Assembly (NCBI GenBank): GCA_964571805.1
Contig: CAZNDI010000006.1
Location: 1-21,898, forward strand
Direction: 5' to 3'
DNA from: JAUHWS01 sp964571805
Lineage (GTDB): Bacteria; Patescibacteriota; Gracilibacteria; UM-FILTER-43-11
Length of the DNA: 21,898 nt
A model generated the notes under the pieces. That model was not told the origin of the DNA and ran no database searches. It saw only the letters and a list, made by a program, of their open reading frames with translations. The position numbers were made by a program, and so were the translations under genes. Below, piece after piece: positions 1-6,404 of this stretch (within the stretch, counting starts at the first letter, position 1; each line of letters starts with the position of its first letter).

Positions 1-2
1 GA

Positions 3-140
3 CAGTTTTGGTCAGATGGATACTTCGTGAGCACCGTAGGAAAACATGGAGATGAAAATGTTATTCAGCAATACGTAAAAAACCAAGGGCAAGAAAAGAC
101 CTATATCAAACTTCACCACCAGCAGATGAGCTTATTTTGA
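3..140 (+). CDS. tnpA: IS200/IS605-family transposase TnpA, C-terminal fragment cut by window edge
   Basis: Only the last 45 codons are visible; the start lies left of the window. The translation begins QFWSDGYFVSTVG and continues into ENVIQQYVKNQG, the conserved C-terminal part of Y1 (HUH) transposases, which move single-stranded DNA through a 5'-phosphotyrosine link. The Tyr at 72-74, in the IQQYVKNQ helix, is at the position of the catalytic tyrosine. The gene ends at TGA 138-140, and a right-end-type hairpin follows 6 bp later. Whether the element is intact cannot be judged. The family call is secure; the exact group (IS200-like or REP-associated RAYT) is not. Confidence 0.85.
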   Translation, partial: QFWSDGYFVSTVGKHGDENVIQQYVKNQGQEKTYIKLHHQQMSLF

Positions 141-146
141 TTTTGA

Positions 147-171
147 TACCCCGTCAGCTTGCTGCGGGGTA
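147..171 (+). repeat. IS right-end hairpin
   Basis: TACCCCG (147-153) pairs perfectly with CGGGGTA (165-171). Inside it, after an unpaired T, CAG (155-157) pairs with CTG (162-164) around a CTTG loop. The bulged, GC-rich imperfect palindrome just downstream of tnpA fits the TnpA-binding right-end structure. It lacks a T-run, so it is a poor intrinsic terminator. Confidence 0.7.
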
Positions 172-230
172 GTTCATTTATAGCAAAAAACCGGGGAAAT
201 TTCAATCCATATCTTTGCTCTGCTTTCCTT

Positions 231-239
231 TGCTATACT
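231..239 (+). promoter_or_regulatory. Extended -10 promoter element for the nucleotidyltransferase gene
   Basis: TGCTATACT (231-239) is a good extended -10 (TGn-TATACT). No clear -35 hexamer lies at the right distance, as is common for extended -10 promoters. A start site about 7 nt downstream falls on or beside the ATG at 246, which suggests a leaderless transcript. Confidence 0.5.
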
Positions 240-245
240 TCATCC

Positions 246-1220
246 ATGAAACAAAATTTGTCCAAAAAAGAAGCGCAAGAACTTGTCTGGAAGTTTATTA
301 ATGAATTCAGAGATCGAGTTGTGGTGAATTTTTCTAATCTTATCGATTTCATTATTATCTATGGCTCTTCGGTTCGCGGTGAATTTGTACCGGGCAAAAG
401 TGACGTCGATATTGTGATCCAAATTCTAAAAAAAGAGGATAAAGAAATGGTAGAAAAAATTGCCACAGAAATTTTTTGGGAAGTGGTCAAAAAATATCCG
501 TCGCTTGATTTTGAAAAATCCCTCTCCACGTCTCACGAAAAGAAACGAAATGCTCTCACCGCAGTTTTAGAAAAAATAGAAAAGAAAAGTTTTCTATTTG
601 TGCCCATTTTTGTTTTTTCAAAAGGGGAAATTGATTGGAAAAAAGGCGAATTTCATTCCAATAATCCACTTATCAAGGCAGGTCAAAAAGTTTTAGTGCC
701 TCAGAGAACTGTTTTCCTACGTTTCAAACAAGAAGGAAAGATTCTTTATGGTCGAGATATTCGAGAGGAAATAGACATTCAACTCACGATCTTCGATCGC
801 TTAAGGTTGGGTATTTTACCTCTACTACTAAGTTTTATTGGCTTTGTTTTATCTCCGTTTATTCCTGATAAATCCCGAAGTTATACCGTTAAGGCCCTTT
901 TATATCAAATCGATGCTCTGCTCACCGCTCTATCAGATTATGAACAAATGCAAAGAGATGAGAAAATAAATAAAGCCCAAAAAATGCTTCTTTCCGAATT
1001 TACAGAAAGACTGCAAAAACTCCTTTTCTTAAAACTAGATCACACGCGAGGAATCCTGCGCCCCATGGATTTTAATTTATTCCAGGTGGCGGTGGAAATT
1101 AAATGGGGATCAAAGAAATTGAATTATTTTCAAAATCTTTGGTTTGCTTTCAAAGCCTTTTTCTTTATTTTAAGATCCAACTCGAGGGCATTGGCTTTAA
1201 TAATGATTAGAAATAAGTGA
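246..1220 (+). CDS. Nucleotidyltransferase-fold (MNT-like) protein, function unknown
   Basis: The protein has 324 aa. Residues 36-58 carry the nucleotidyltransferase signature: a hydrophobic strand, GSSVRG (40-45), then SDVD with acidic residues D53 and D55, as in the NTP_transf_2 / MNT family that transfers NMP from NTP to a substrate. Later, KQEGKILYGRDI resembles the segment after the catalytic core in such enzymes. A hydrophobic stretch around 197-215 (LGILPLLLSFIGFVLSPF) could be a buried helix or membrane-associated. The C-terminal half is helical and not recognised. The start at 246 is chosen over an in-frame ATG at 159, which lies inside the IS hairpin and would add 29 unlikely residues. 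The substrate is unknown; there is no toxin-antitoxin partner next to it. Confidence 0.7.
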   Translation: MKQNLSKKEAQELVWKFINEFRDRVVVNFSNLIDFIIIYGSSVRGEFVPGKSDVDIVIQILKKEDKEMVEKIATEIFWEVVKKYPSLDFEKSLSTSHEKKRNALTAVLEKIEKKSFLFVPIFVFSKGEIDWKKGEFHSNNPLIKAGQKVLVPQRTVFLRFKQEGKILYGRDIREEIDIQLTIFDRLRLGILPLLLSFIGFVLSPFIPDKSRSYTVKALLYQIDALLTALSDYEQMQRDEKINKAQKMLLSEFTERLQKLLFLKLDHTRGILRPMDFNLFQVAVEIKWGSKKLNYFQNLWFAFKAFFFILRSNSRALALIMIRNK

Positions 1221-1257
1221 TTATGGTTTTGTAAATAATCTTCAATTTAAGTTTAAG

Positions 1258-1274
1258 TTAGACACCTTGTCTAA
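1258..1274 (+). terminator. Small hairpin after the nucleotidyltransferase gene, possible weak terminator
   Basis: TTAGACA (1258-1264) and TGTCTAA (1268-1274) form a perfect 7-bp stem with a 3-nt loop. It is followed by an A-run, and only later by a T-rich stretch (1281-1289), so termination would be weak. Being a near-perfect dyad 18 bp upstream of the L3 promoter -35, it could equally be an operator. Confidence 0.35.
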
Positions 1275-1291
1275 AAAAGTCTTATTTTTCC

Positions 1292-1319
1292 TTGACTTCA
1301 CTCTTTTCACCTGTAAAAT
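1292..1319 (+). promoter_or_regulatory. Sigma70-type promoter of the ribosomal-protein operon
   Basis: TTGACT (-35, 1292-1297), a 16-bp spacer and TAAAAT (-10, 1314-1319) make a near-consensus housekeeping promoter. Predicted transcription starts near 1326, leaving a leader of about 70 nt before L3. It is the only convincing promoter between the nucleotidyltransferase gene and L3, so the operon starts here and not at an S10 gene. Confidence 0.75.
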
Positions 1320-1396
1320 GGACAGGCAAAAATCAAATTTATGTTAACAGCGGGGTCTAGCCACTGAGCAAAAACCTCCTTAACCACTAAAAAAAT

Positions 1397-1975
1397 ATGC
1401 CTGGAATAATTGGCAAAAAATTAGGAATGAGCCAAGTCATTCAAGACGACGGTCGTGTGATCCCTGTCACCTATGTCACCTGTGCCCCTAACGAGGTCGT
1501 ACAAGTGAAAACTCAAGAGACAGATGGATATCCGGCGATAGTCCTAGGATTTGATGCGTATAAAAATCCTTCCAAGAATAAAAAATACAAGACCACCAAA
1601 GAATTCCGAGTTGAAACTTCAGAACCGTATAAAAAAGGACAAATCATTTCAGTCGACATCCTAAAAGAAATTCCAGAAGTCACCATCACTTCAGTCTCCA
1701 AAGGAAAAGGATTCCAAGGAGTAATGAAGCGACATAACTTTGCTGGAGGTCCAGGATCTCATGGTTCCACCTTCCATCGTGAGCCCGGCTCATCCGGAAT
1801 GTGTGCCAAACCGGGTCGTGTCATCAAAGGGAAAAAGTTCCCCGGACAGATGGGTGTGGACCAAGTCACCCTAAAAAATCGACCTGTGGTTTTAGTATCC
1901 GAAGGCGAAAATGTGGTGGCCATCAAAGGCCCCCTACCTGGAGCCGTCAATTCCTACATCTATATCAAATTCTAA
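1397..1975 (+). CDS. rplC: 50S ribosomal protein L3 (uL3)
   Basis: 192 aa, shorter than the about 209 aa of E. coli L3. The N-terminus GIIGKKLGMSQV and the segment GKGFQGVMKRHNF (103-115), followed by GGPGSHGSTFHREPGSSG, are the family signature. This long loop reaches toward the peptidyl-transferase centre of the large subunit. L3 is an early assembly protein binding the 3' end of 23S rRNA. It is the first gene of the operon here; S10, which normally precedes it, is absent. No Shine-Dalgarno motif precedes the ATG, only an A-rich run. A 37-nt heptamer-built spacer separates it from L4. Confidence 0.97.
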   Translation: MPGIIGKKLGMSQVIQDDGRVIPVTYVTCAPNEVVQVKTQETDGYPAIVLGFDAYKNPSKNKKYKTTKEFRVETSEPYKKGQIISVDILKEIPEVTITSVSKGKGFQGVMKRHNFAGGPGSHGSTFHREPGSSGMCAKPGRVIKGKKFPGQMGVDQVTLKNRPVVLVSEGENVVAIKGPLPGAVNSYIYIKF

Positions 1976-1977
1976 GG

Positions 1978-2012
1978 TTCATAATTAATAAGAATTAAAA
2001 GTTAAGCATTAA
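1978..2012 (+). repeat. Five 7-bp units ending in TAA, L3-L4 spacer
   Basis: The spacer reads as five consecutive heptamers, each ending in TAA (for example GAATTAA at 1992-1998 and GCATTAA at 2006-2012), running up to the L4 ATG. Because 7 is not a multiple of 3, the TAA steps through all three frames. Confidence 0.6.
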
Positions 2013-2636
2013 ATGAAAATCGACCTCTACCAACAATCAGGTGAAAAAAAAGGAACCGTTGAAGCAACAGATGCCATCTTCAAAGTTCCGGTCAACAATG
2101 AGTTGATCCGCTTATCTGTCATTCGCCAACTAGCCAATGCCCGTCAACCTTCTGCCCACGTCAAACACCGCGGCGAAGTTCGTGGAGGAGGAAAGAAGCC
2201 TTGGAAGCAAAAGGGAACCGGTCGAGCTCGTTTTGGCTCAACTCGTAACCCTATCTGGCGCTCAGGAGGAGTTGCCTTTGGTCCTCGCAACACTCGCAAT
2301 TACACCCTAAATATGCCCAAAAAGGCCAGACGGGCAGCCCTTTTCTCTTGTTTGTCACAAAAAGCGGCTGAAAATAAAGTTTTTGCGCTCGACACTTACC
2401 AAACTGAAACTCCTAAAACTAAAGCGTTTAACCTCTTTCTTTCCAAGCTTCCTCAAGGGCGTAACCTATTGGTTGTTCTTGATAAAAAGGATGCCATCAT
2501 TGAAAAATCAGCCAATAATCTTCCTCACGTCAAAACCATTCTCATCGACTATTTGAATCCTTACGACTTGCTCCGTTACGAAAATATCATGTTCATGGAA
2601 GCCTCCCTCAAACGTGCCGAAGAGCTCTATTTATAA
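2013..2636 (+). CDS. rplD: 50S ribosomal protein L4 (uL4)
   Basis: 207 aa, normal length. The extended loop around residues 50-100 has HRGEVRGGGKKPWKQKGTGR and the RSGGVAFGPRNTRNY segment, which line the peptide exit tunnel near the constriction. L4 binds 23S rRNA early in assembly. In E. coli it also represses the S10 operon, but no equivalent leader structure is evident here. It sits between L3 (37-nt spacer) and L23 (76-nt structured spacer). Confidence 0.97.
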   Translation: MKIDLYQQSGEKKGTVEATDAIFKVPVNNELIRLSVIRQLANARQPSAHVKHRGEVRGGGKKPWKQKGTGRARFGSTRNPIWRSGGVAFGPRNTRNYTLNMPKKARRAALFSCLSQKAAENKVFALDTYQTETPKTKAFNLFLSKLPQGRNLLVVLDKKDAIIEKSANNLPHVKTILIDYLNPYDLLRYENIMFMEASLKRAEELYL

Positions 2637-2643
2637 TTAATGC

Positions 2644-2700
2644 TTCAGTTTTACTTTAAAGCTTTCAAATCCATTTGAAACTTAAAAATCCAGAACTGAA
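2644..2700 (+). repeat. Nested hairpin in the L4-L23 spacer
   Basis: TTCAGTT (2644-2650) can pair with AACTGAA (2694-2700). Inside, TTTCAAAT (2663-2670) and ATTTGAAA (2673-2680) form an 8-bp stem around CC. There is no T-run, so it is not a standard terminator. It may be an mRNA stability or processing element. Confidence 0.5.
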
Positions 2701-2712
2701 AATTGAAAAAAT

Positions 2713-3012
2713 ATGCACCTAACGAATGTTTTACTCGCACCGGTAGTCACAGAAAAAAGCGCCGCAGCTCATGCTCAATATAAATACACGTTCCGAGTTC
2801 ACAGTCGAGCCACTAAGGTCGAAGTGACCAAGGCTGTAGAGATGGCCTATGGGGTAGAAGTTGCCTCTGTAAATGTTATTCCCGTTCAAAAGAAGGTTCG
2901 AATGGCCGCTCGAGGAAAGATCATGACCAAACGACCAGCCAGTAAGAAAGCTATTGTCACGCTCAAAGAAAAACAGTCCATTGATTTTAATAAATTGAAA
3001 ACATCCAAGTAA
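2713..3012 (+). CDS. rplW: 50S ribosomal protein L23 (uL23)
   Basis: 99 aa, normal length. LLAPVVTEKSAAAHAQYKYTFRVH at the N-terminus followed by ATKVEVTKAVEMAYGVEVASVNV is the L23 pattern. L23 lies at the exit of the peptide tunnel and is the docking site for trigger factor and SRP. Its TAA overlaps the L2 ATG by one base (TAATG), suggesting coupled translation of L23 and L2; this is the only such overlap among the ribosomal genes here. Confidence 0.96.
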   Translation: MHLTNVLLAPVVTEKSAAAHAQYKYTFRVHSRATKVEVTKAVEMAYGVEVASVNVIPVQKKVRMAARGKIMTKRPASKKAIVTLKEKQSIDFNKLKTSK

Positions 3013-3854
3013 TGGCGATCAAGAAATATAATCCTACAACACCGGGTCGCAGAAATATGACCACTGTTGATTATAGTGGGCTCACAAAGGCAAGGCCTCC
3101 CAAGCGTTTGACTGAATCTCAATTCAAGCACTCAGGTCGAAACAACCAAGGCCGTATTACAGTTCGTCATCGCGGGGGTGGAGTCAAACGACTTTATCGT
3201 CTGATTGATGGCAAGCGCTTCGACAAACTCGATGTGCCTGCTAAAGTAGAAACCGTTGAATACGACCCCAATCGTACTGCCTTCATCGCCCTACTCTGTT
3301 ACGAAGATGGTGAAAGGCGCTACATCCTCGCTCCAGATACGCTAGCTGTGGGAGACAAAGTCATTTGCAGTCATAAAGCCAAAATCAAAACAGGAAACAG
3401 ACTTAAGATTGGCAATATTCCTGTGGGATTCAATATCCATGACCTAGAATTGCAACCAGGTAGAGGCGCACAAATGATCAAATCTGCAGGTTCTTCGGGC
3501 CAAGTTTCTTCACAAGATGGAGAATTAGCTCAAGTCACTTTACCTTCTGGTTCAATTCGTTATATCTCCAAAGAGTGTTATGCCACCATCGGTAGCGTCA
3601 GTAATTTAGACCATAGCAATGTGACCATCGGAAAAGCAGGTCGAATGAGATTGATGGGGCGTCGTCCACAAGTTCTCGGTAAATCAATGAATGCTACAGA
3701 CCATCCGCATGGAGGAGGAGAAGGACATTCACCGATCGGTCTGAAAAATCCAAAAACCCCTTGGGGCATGCCTGCCTTAGGAGTTCGAACCAGAAAGCGA
3801 AATAAAGCAAGTGATAAATTCATTATTAAAGGCCGACGTTCTAAAAAGAATTAA
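3012..3854 (+). CDS. rplB: 50S ribosomal protein L2 (uL2)
   Basis: 280 aa, normal length. The KQFKHSGRN-like N-terminal segment, the HRGGGVKRLYR motif and the C-terminal DHPHGGGEGHSPIG (from residue 230) are diagnostic. The HPHGGGEG stretch (231-238) includes the histidine equivalent to E. coli His229, near the peptidyl-transferase centre. L2 is needed for subunit association and is among the most conserved ribosomal proteins. Its start overlaps the L23 stop by one base. A 37-nt spacer follows. Confidence 0.98.
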   Translation: MAIKKYNPTTPGRRNMTTVDYSGLTKARPPKRLTESQFKHSGRNNQGRITVRHRGGGVKRLYRLIDGKRFDKLDVPAKVETVEYDPNRTAFIALLCYEDGERRYILAPDTLAVGDKVICSHKAKIKTGNRLKIGNIPVGFNIHDLELQPGRGAQMIKSAGSSGQVSSQDGELAQVTLPSGSIRYISKECYATIGSVSNLDHSNVTIGKAGRMRLMGRRPQVLGKSMNATDHPHGGGEGHSPIGLKNPKTPWGMPALGVRTRKRNKASDKFIIKGRRSKKN

Positions 3855-3891
3855 TCCAAGCCTCAGGCTTACCATTTACCGCTAATAATTT

Positions 3892-4161
3892 ATGAGCAGA
3901 AGTTTAAAAAAAGGCATCTACGTAGACCCAAGAGTCAATAAAAAAGTTCAAGCCATGGAATCCAGTGGCCAGAAGAAGGTGATCAAAACTTGGTCTCGTG
4001 CTTGTACTATTTCTCCCGACTTCGTGGGACATACCTTCGGTGTCCACAATGGAAAGACTCACATCTCAGTTTATGTCACTGAAAACATGGTGGGTCACAA
4101 ATTGGGCGAATTCTCTCCCACACGAAAATTCAAGTCACATGGTGGCAAGTTGGCAAAATAA
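3892..4161 (+). CDS. rpsS: 30S ribosomal protein S19 (uS19)
   Basis: 89 aa. MSRSLKKGIYVDPRV at the N-terminus, KTWSRACTISPDFVGHTFGVHNGK in the middle and KLGEFSPTRKFKSHG at the end are typical of S19. It sits in the head of the small subunit with S13 and contacts 23S rRNA/L5 in bridge B1. No Shine-Dalgarno motif; the upstream spacer (3855-3891) is AT-rich and contains a short AAGCC-TCA-GGCTT hairpin. Confidence 0.97.
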   Translation: MSRSLKKGIYVDPRVNKKVQAMESSGQKKVIKTWSRACTISPDFVGHTFGVHNGKTHISVYVTENMVGHKLGEFSPTRKFKSHGGKLAK

Positions 4162-4181
4162 TTCTAAATTCAAAACTTTAA

Positions 4182-4661
4182 ATGAAGGCAATATTAAGAG
4201 CAATTCGGATTTCACCCAAAAAAGCCAATCTCGTGGCAGGGACGGTTCGTGGGAAAAAAGTCAACGAGGCTTTGGTACTCCTTAAATTCATGCCCAAGAA
4301 AGGCGCTGACATTCTTTATAAAGTTGTCCAGTCTGCCGCCTTCAATGCAAAAAATAATTTTCAGCAGTCTATAGATGATTTGCATGTCACCAAGATTCTT
4401 GTCACAAAAGGGCCAACCTATAAACGCTCTGTTCCCATTTCCAGAGGCCGCGCTCACCCCATCCGAAAACGAACTTCTCATATCACTGTAGAAGTTGGAA
4501 GTTTAGGGGCTGATGGCAAAGTGAATCTAAAGGCTGATGTAAAAGTAGATAAAAAAGCATCTAAAATTGAAAAGAAGAATGTAGCTCCAAAAGTAGTAAA
4601 AAAATCTCCCGCTAAAAAAATTGAAAAAAAGGAAGAAAATCCTTCCGCTGAAAAGAAATAA
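4182..4661 (+). CDS. rplV: 50S ribosomal protein L22 (uL22) with lysine-rich tail
   Basis: 159 aa. Residues 1-107 form a complete L22 (IRISPKKANLVAGTVRGKKV, then the tunnel hairpin with GPTYKRSVPISRGRAHPIRKRTSHI and ITVEVG). L22 binds all 23S domains and its hairpin lines the exit tunnel. After about residue 107 comes an extra tail of about 50 residues, rich in Lys, Ala, Val and Glu (repeated VDKK, IEKK, VVKK patterns), likely disordered and on the ribosome surface. The family is normally 110-120 aa, so the tail is an extension, not a fused domain. Confidence 0.96.
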   Translation: MKAILRAIRISPKKANLVAGTVRGKKVNEALVLLKFMPKKGADILYKVVQSAAFNAKNNFQQSIDDLHVTKILVTKGPTYKRSVPISRGRAHPIRKRTSHITVEVGSLGADGKVNLKADVKVDKKASKIEKKNVAPKVVKKSPAKKIEKKEENPSAEKK

Positions 4662-4683
4662 CCACTAACTCTCTTTCCTTGTC

Positions 4684-5382
4684 ATGGGTCAAAAGGTAAA
4701 CCCCAAATCATTGCGTATCGGCATTATAAACACTTGGTCATCCAAATGGTTTGCTGATAAAAAAGACTATGCTAAAAAATTCCACGCTGATTTGGAGCTT
4801 AAGAAATTCCTTCGGGAAAAACTCAAGCCAGCAGGTGTTGTGAGTGTAGAAGTTGAACGTTCCGCCAAAAAAGTTGTGGCCAATATCAGTGCTGCAAAAC
4901 CAGGTTTGATCATCGGACGGCAGGGGGTAGCTATAGAAGATTTACGTGAAACTCTGCTAAAAAAATTCAAAGAGAACATCGAGGTCAACATTCATGAGGT
5001 GGCTCAGCCTGATCTTAGTGCACCTCTCATTGCTGAAACAGTGGTGGCCCAAATTGAAAAGCGAGTGGCTTATCGACGAGCAGTAAAGCTTGGAGTAAAA
5101 AAGGCTATGGAGGCAGGGGCTCAAGGGGTTAAGATTCAAATTTCAGGGCGTCTCAACGGAGTCGAAATCTCACGCAGTGAAATGTATAAAGAAGGAAATA
5201 TTCCCTTGCACACCCTTCGAGCTGATATCGATTATGTCCACATGCCAGCTCATACCACCTACGGAGTCATCGGAGTGAAAGTTTGGATTTACAGAGGTTT
5301 GGTTTTCAAGGCAAGAGGTGTAGCTAACTATAAAGATAAAGACAAAGATAAGGACGTTCAAGATCTACCTGATCATTCATAA
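4684..5382 (+). CDS. rpsC: 30S ribosomal protein S3 (uS3)
   Basis: 232 aa, normal length. MGQKVNPKSLRIGI opens the protein; a type-II KH domain includes GLIIGRQG (74-81) with the RNA-binding GRQG loop. The C-terminal domain has the usual GVKIQISGRLNGVEISRSE and YGVIGVKVWIYRG. S3 forms part of the mRNA entry site with S4 and S5 and contributes to mRNA unwinding. The C-terminus ends in a short alternating KDKDKDKD tail that replaces the usual basic end. It is followed 14 nt later by L16. Confidence 0.97.
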   Translation: MGQKVNPKSLRIGIINTWSSKWFADKKDYAKKFHADLELKKFLREKLKPAGVVSVEVERSAKKVVANISAAKPGLIIGRQGVAIEDLRETLLKKFKENIEVNIHEVAQPDLSAPLIAETVVAQIEKRVAYRRAVKLGVKKAMEAGAQGVKIQISGRLNGVEISRSEMYKEGNIPLHTLRADIDYVHMPAHTTYGVIGVKVWIYRGLVFKARGVANYKDKDKDKDVQDLPDHS

Positions 5383-5396
5383 ATTCATTTTAAAAT

Positions 5397-5813
5397 ATGT
5401 TACAGCCTAAAAAGCAGAAATATAGGAAACTTCATCGCTCCCGCTCAGCCCTCAAAGGTATGAGTAAAGGAGGGAATGCCGTCAGCTTTGGTTCTGTGGG
5501 ATTGAAGGCTATGACAGCAGGAGAATTGACCTCAAGACAAATCGAGGCAGCACGTCGAGCCATGGCTCGAGCCATCAAACGGGGTGGAAAAATCTGGATT
5601 CGCATCTTCCCTCATACTCCTATCACTCGAAAAGCTTCAGAAGTTCCCATGGGTTCTGGTAAAGGGTCAGTTGAATTCTACGTTTCGCGTGTGAAGCCAG
5701 GAAAAATTCTCTTTGAAATGGACGGCATTGATGAAGCCCTTGCTCGCGCAGCCCTTAAGTTGGCTGATTCCAAGCTCCCCATCAAGACCAAAGTCGTATT
5801 GAGGCACATCTAA
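5397..5813 (+). CDS. rplP: 50S ribosomal protein L16 (uL16)
   Basis: 138 aa, normal length. MLQPKKQKYRKLHRSR, FGSVGLKAMTAGELTSRQIEAARRA, IWIRIFPHTPITRKASEVPMGSGKGSVEF are all family hallmarks. L16 binds near the A site and 5S rRNA and joins late in 50S assembly. A 76-nt spacer built of 7-bp units separates it from L29. Confidence 0.98.
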   Translation: MLQPKKQKYRKLHRSRSALKGMSKGGNAVSFGSVGLKAMTAGELTSRQIEAARRAMARAIKRGGKIWIRIFPHTPITRKASEVPMGSGKGSVEFYVSRVKPGKILFEMDGIDEALARAALKLADSKLPIKTKVVLRHI

Positions 5814-5816
5814 TTT

Positions 5817-5879
5817 AGCTGCAATACGTATTATGCAGTAAGCATTATGCATAATACATACTACTTAATCCGTACTACT
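5817..5879 (+). repeat. Degenerate heptamer array, L16-L29 spacer
   Basis: About nine contiguous 7-bp units. TTATGCA occurs at 5831-5837 and 5845-5851, and TACTACT at 5859-5865 and 5873-5879, each pair separated by one diverged heptamer (5838-5844 and 5866-5872). This gives a 14-bp higher-order period. The array also contains GTATTATGC (5828-5836) pairing with GCATAATAC (5849-5857), a possible 9-bp stem. Confidence 0.7.
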
Positions 5880-5889
5880 CAAGAAAATT

Positions 5890-6114
5890 ATGCAAACTTA
5901 TCAAGAACTCAAATCATTGACCAAGAAGGAGCTAAACACTTCTCTACAGGAAGCTCGAAATGAAATGCTAAAGAAGCGAATGACGATTAAAACCAAGCAT
6001 GAAAAAGACACCAGCTTGGTCAAGAAGCAAAAAAAATATATTGCCCAGCTCAACACAGCCCTCAAAGAAGTGGAACTTGAAGAAATGGTAAAAGATGCTA
6101 ATAAAATTAACTAA
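5890..6114 (+). CDS. rpmC: 50S ribosomal protein L29 (uL29)
   Basis: 74 aa. A two-helix protein: YQELKSLTKKELNTSLQEARNE, then KTKHEKDTSLVKKQKKYIAQLNTAL with a short acidic end. L29 sits beside L23 at the tunnel exit. The position between L16 and S17 is the universal bacterial order. No Shine-Dalgarno motif. Confidence 0.93.
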   Translation: MQTYQELKSLTKKELNTSLQEARNEMLKKRMTIKTKHEKDTSLVKKQKKYIAQLNTALKEVELEEMVKDANKIN

Positions 6115-6138
6115 AGATCTCACTAATTATTAAAGCTT

Positions 6139-6369
6139 ATGCGAACGAAGATTGGAACTATCTCCAGCAACAAAATGGAAAAGACCATTGTGGTGACTGT
6201 AAATTCCTACAAAAATCATCCCAAGTATAAAAAACGCTATCAAGTGTCCAAAAAGTTTTATGCTCACGTTGATGATTCCTCAGCTTATAATATTGGTGAT
6301 ACCGTTACCATTTCAGAAACCAAACCCATCAGTAAATTGAAACGATGGAAGATCAGCACCTCAGCTTAA
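6139..6369 (+). CDS. rpsQ: 30S ribosomal protein S17 (uS17)
   Basis: 76 aa, slightly shorter than usual. The GTISSNKMEKTIVVTVNSYKNHPKYKKR segment and the later YNIGDTVTISETKPISKLKRW are the S17 OB-fold signature. S17 is a primary binder of the 16S 5' domain. A 35-nt spacer (exactly five heptamers) leads to L14. Confidence 0.96.
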   Translation: MRTKIGTISSNKMEKTIVVTVNSYKNHPKYKKRYQVSKKFYAHVDDSSAYNIGDTVTISETKPISKLKRWKISTSA

Positions 6370-6376
6370 GACTTGC

Positions 6377-6397
6377 AATTAAGAATTAATAATTATT
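6377..6397 (+). repeat. Heptamer array, S17-L14 spacer
   Basis: Three adjacent units, AATTAAG (6377-6383), AATTAAT (6384-6390) and AATTATT (6391-6397), differ from their neighbours by one or two bases. The whole 35-nt spacer is five heptamers long. Confidence 0.55.
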
Positions 6398-6404
6398 CGA
6401 TAAG

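Larger units (their letters stand above)
1..180 (+). mobile_element. Right end of an IS200/IS605-like element
   Basis: The transposase C-terminus is followed directly by a subterminal hairpin (147-171) and the short tail GTTCATTTA. This is the usual layout of an IS200/IS605 right end, where the hairpin is the TnpA recognition structure and cleavage occurs a few bases downstream. Such elements lack terminal inverted repeats and make no target duplication, so the exact boundary (about 172-181) cannot be fixed from this sequence alone. Confidence 0.6.

Noticed and set aside
159..245. N-terminal extension of the nucleotidyltransferase frame from ATG 159
   Set aside because: It starts inside the IS right-end hairpin, encodes atypical residues and lies upstream of the probable promoter -10; ATG 246 fits better.
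3857..3870. AAGCC-TCA-GGCTT hairpin after L2 as a terminator
   Set aside because: Only 5 bp, no T-run, and located inside a continuous operon.
5334..5366. GATAAA-type tandem repeat at the end of S3
   Set aside because: It simply encodes the in-frame KDKDKDKD tail of S3; noted there as part of the gene.
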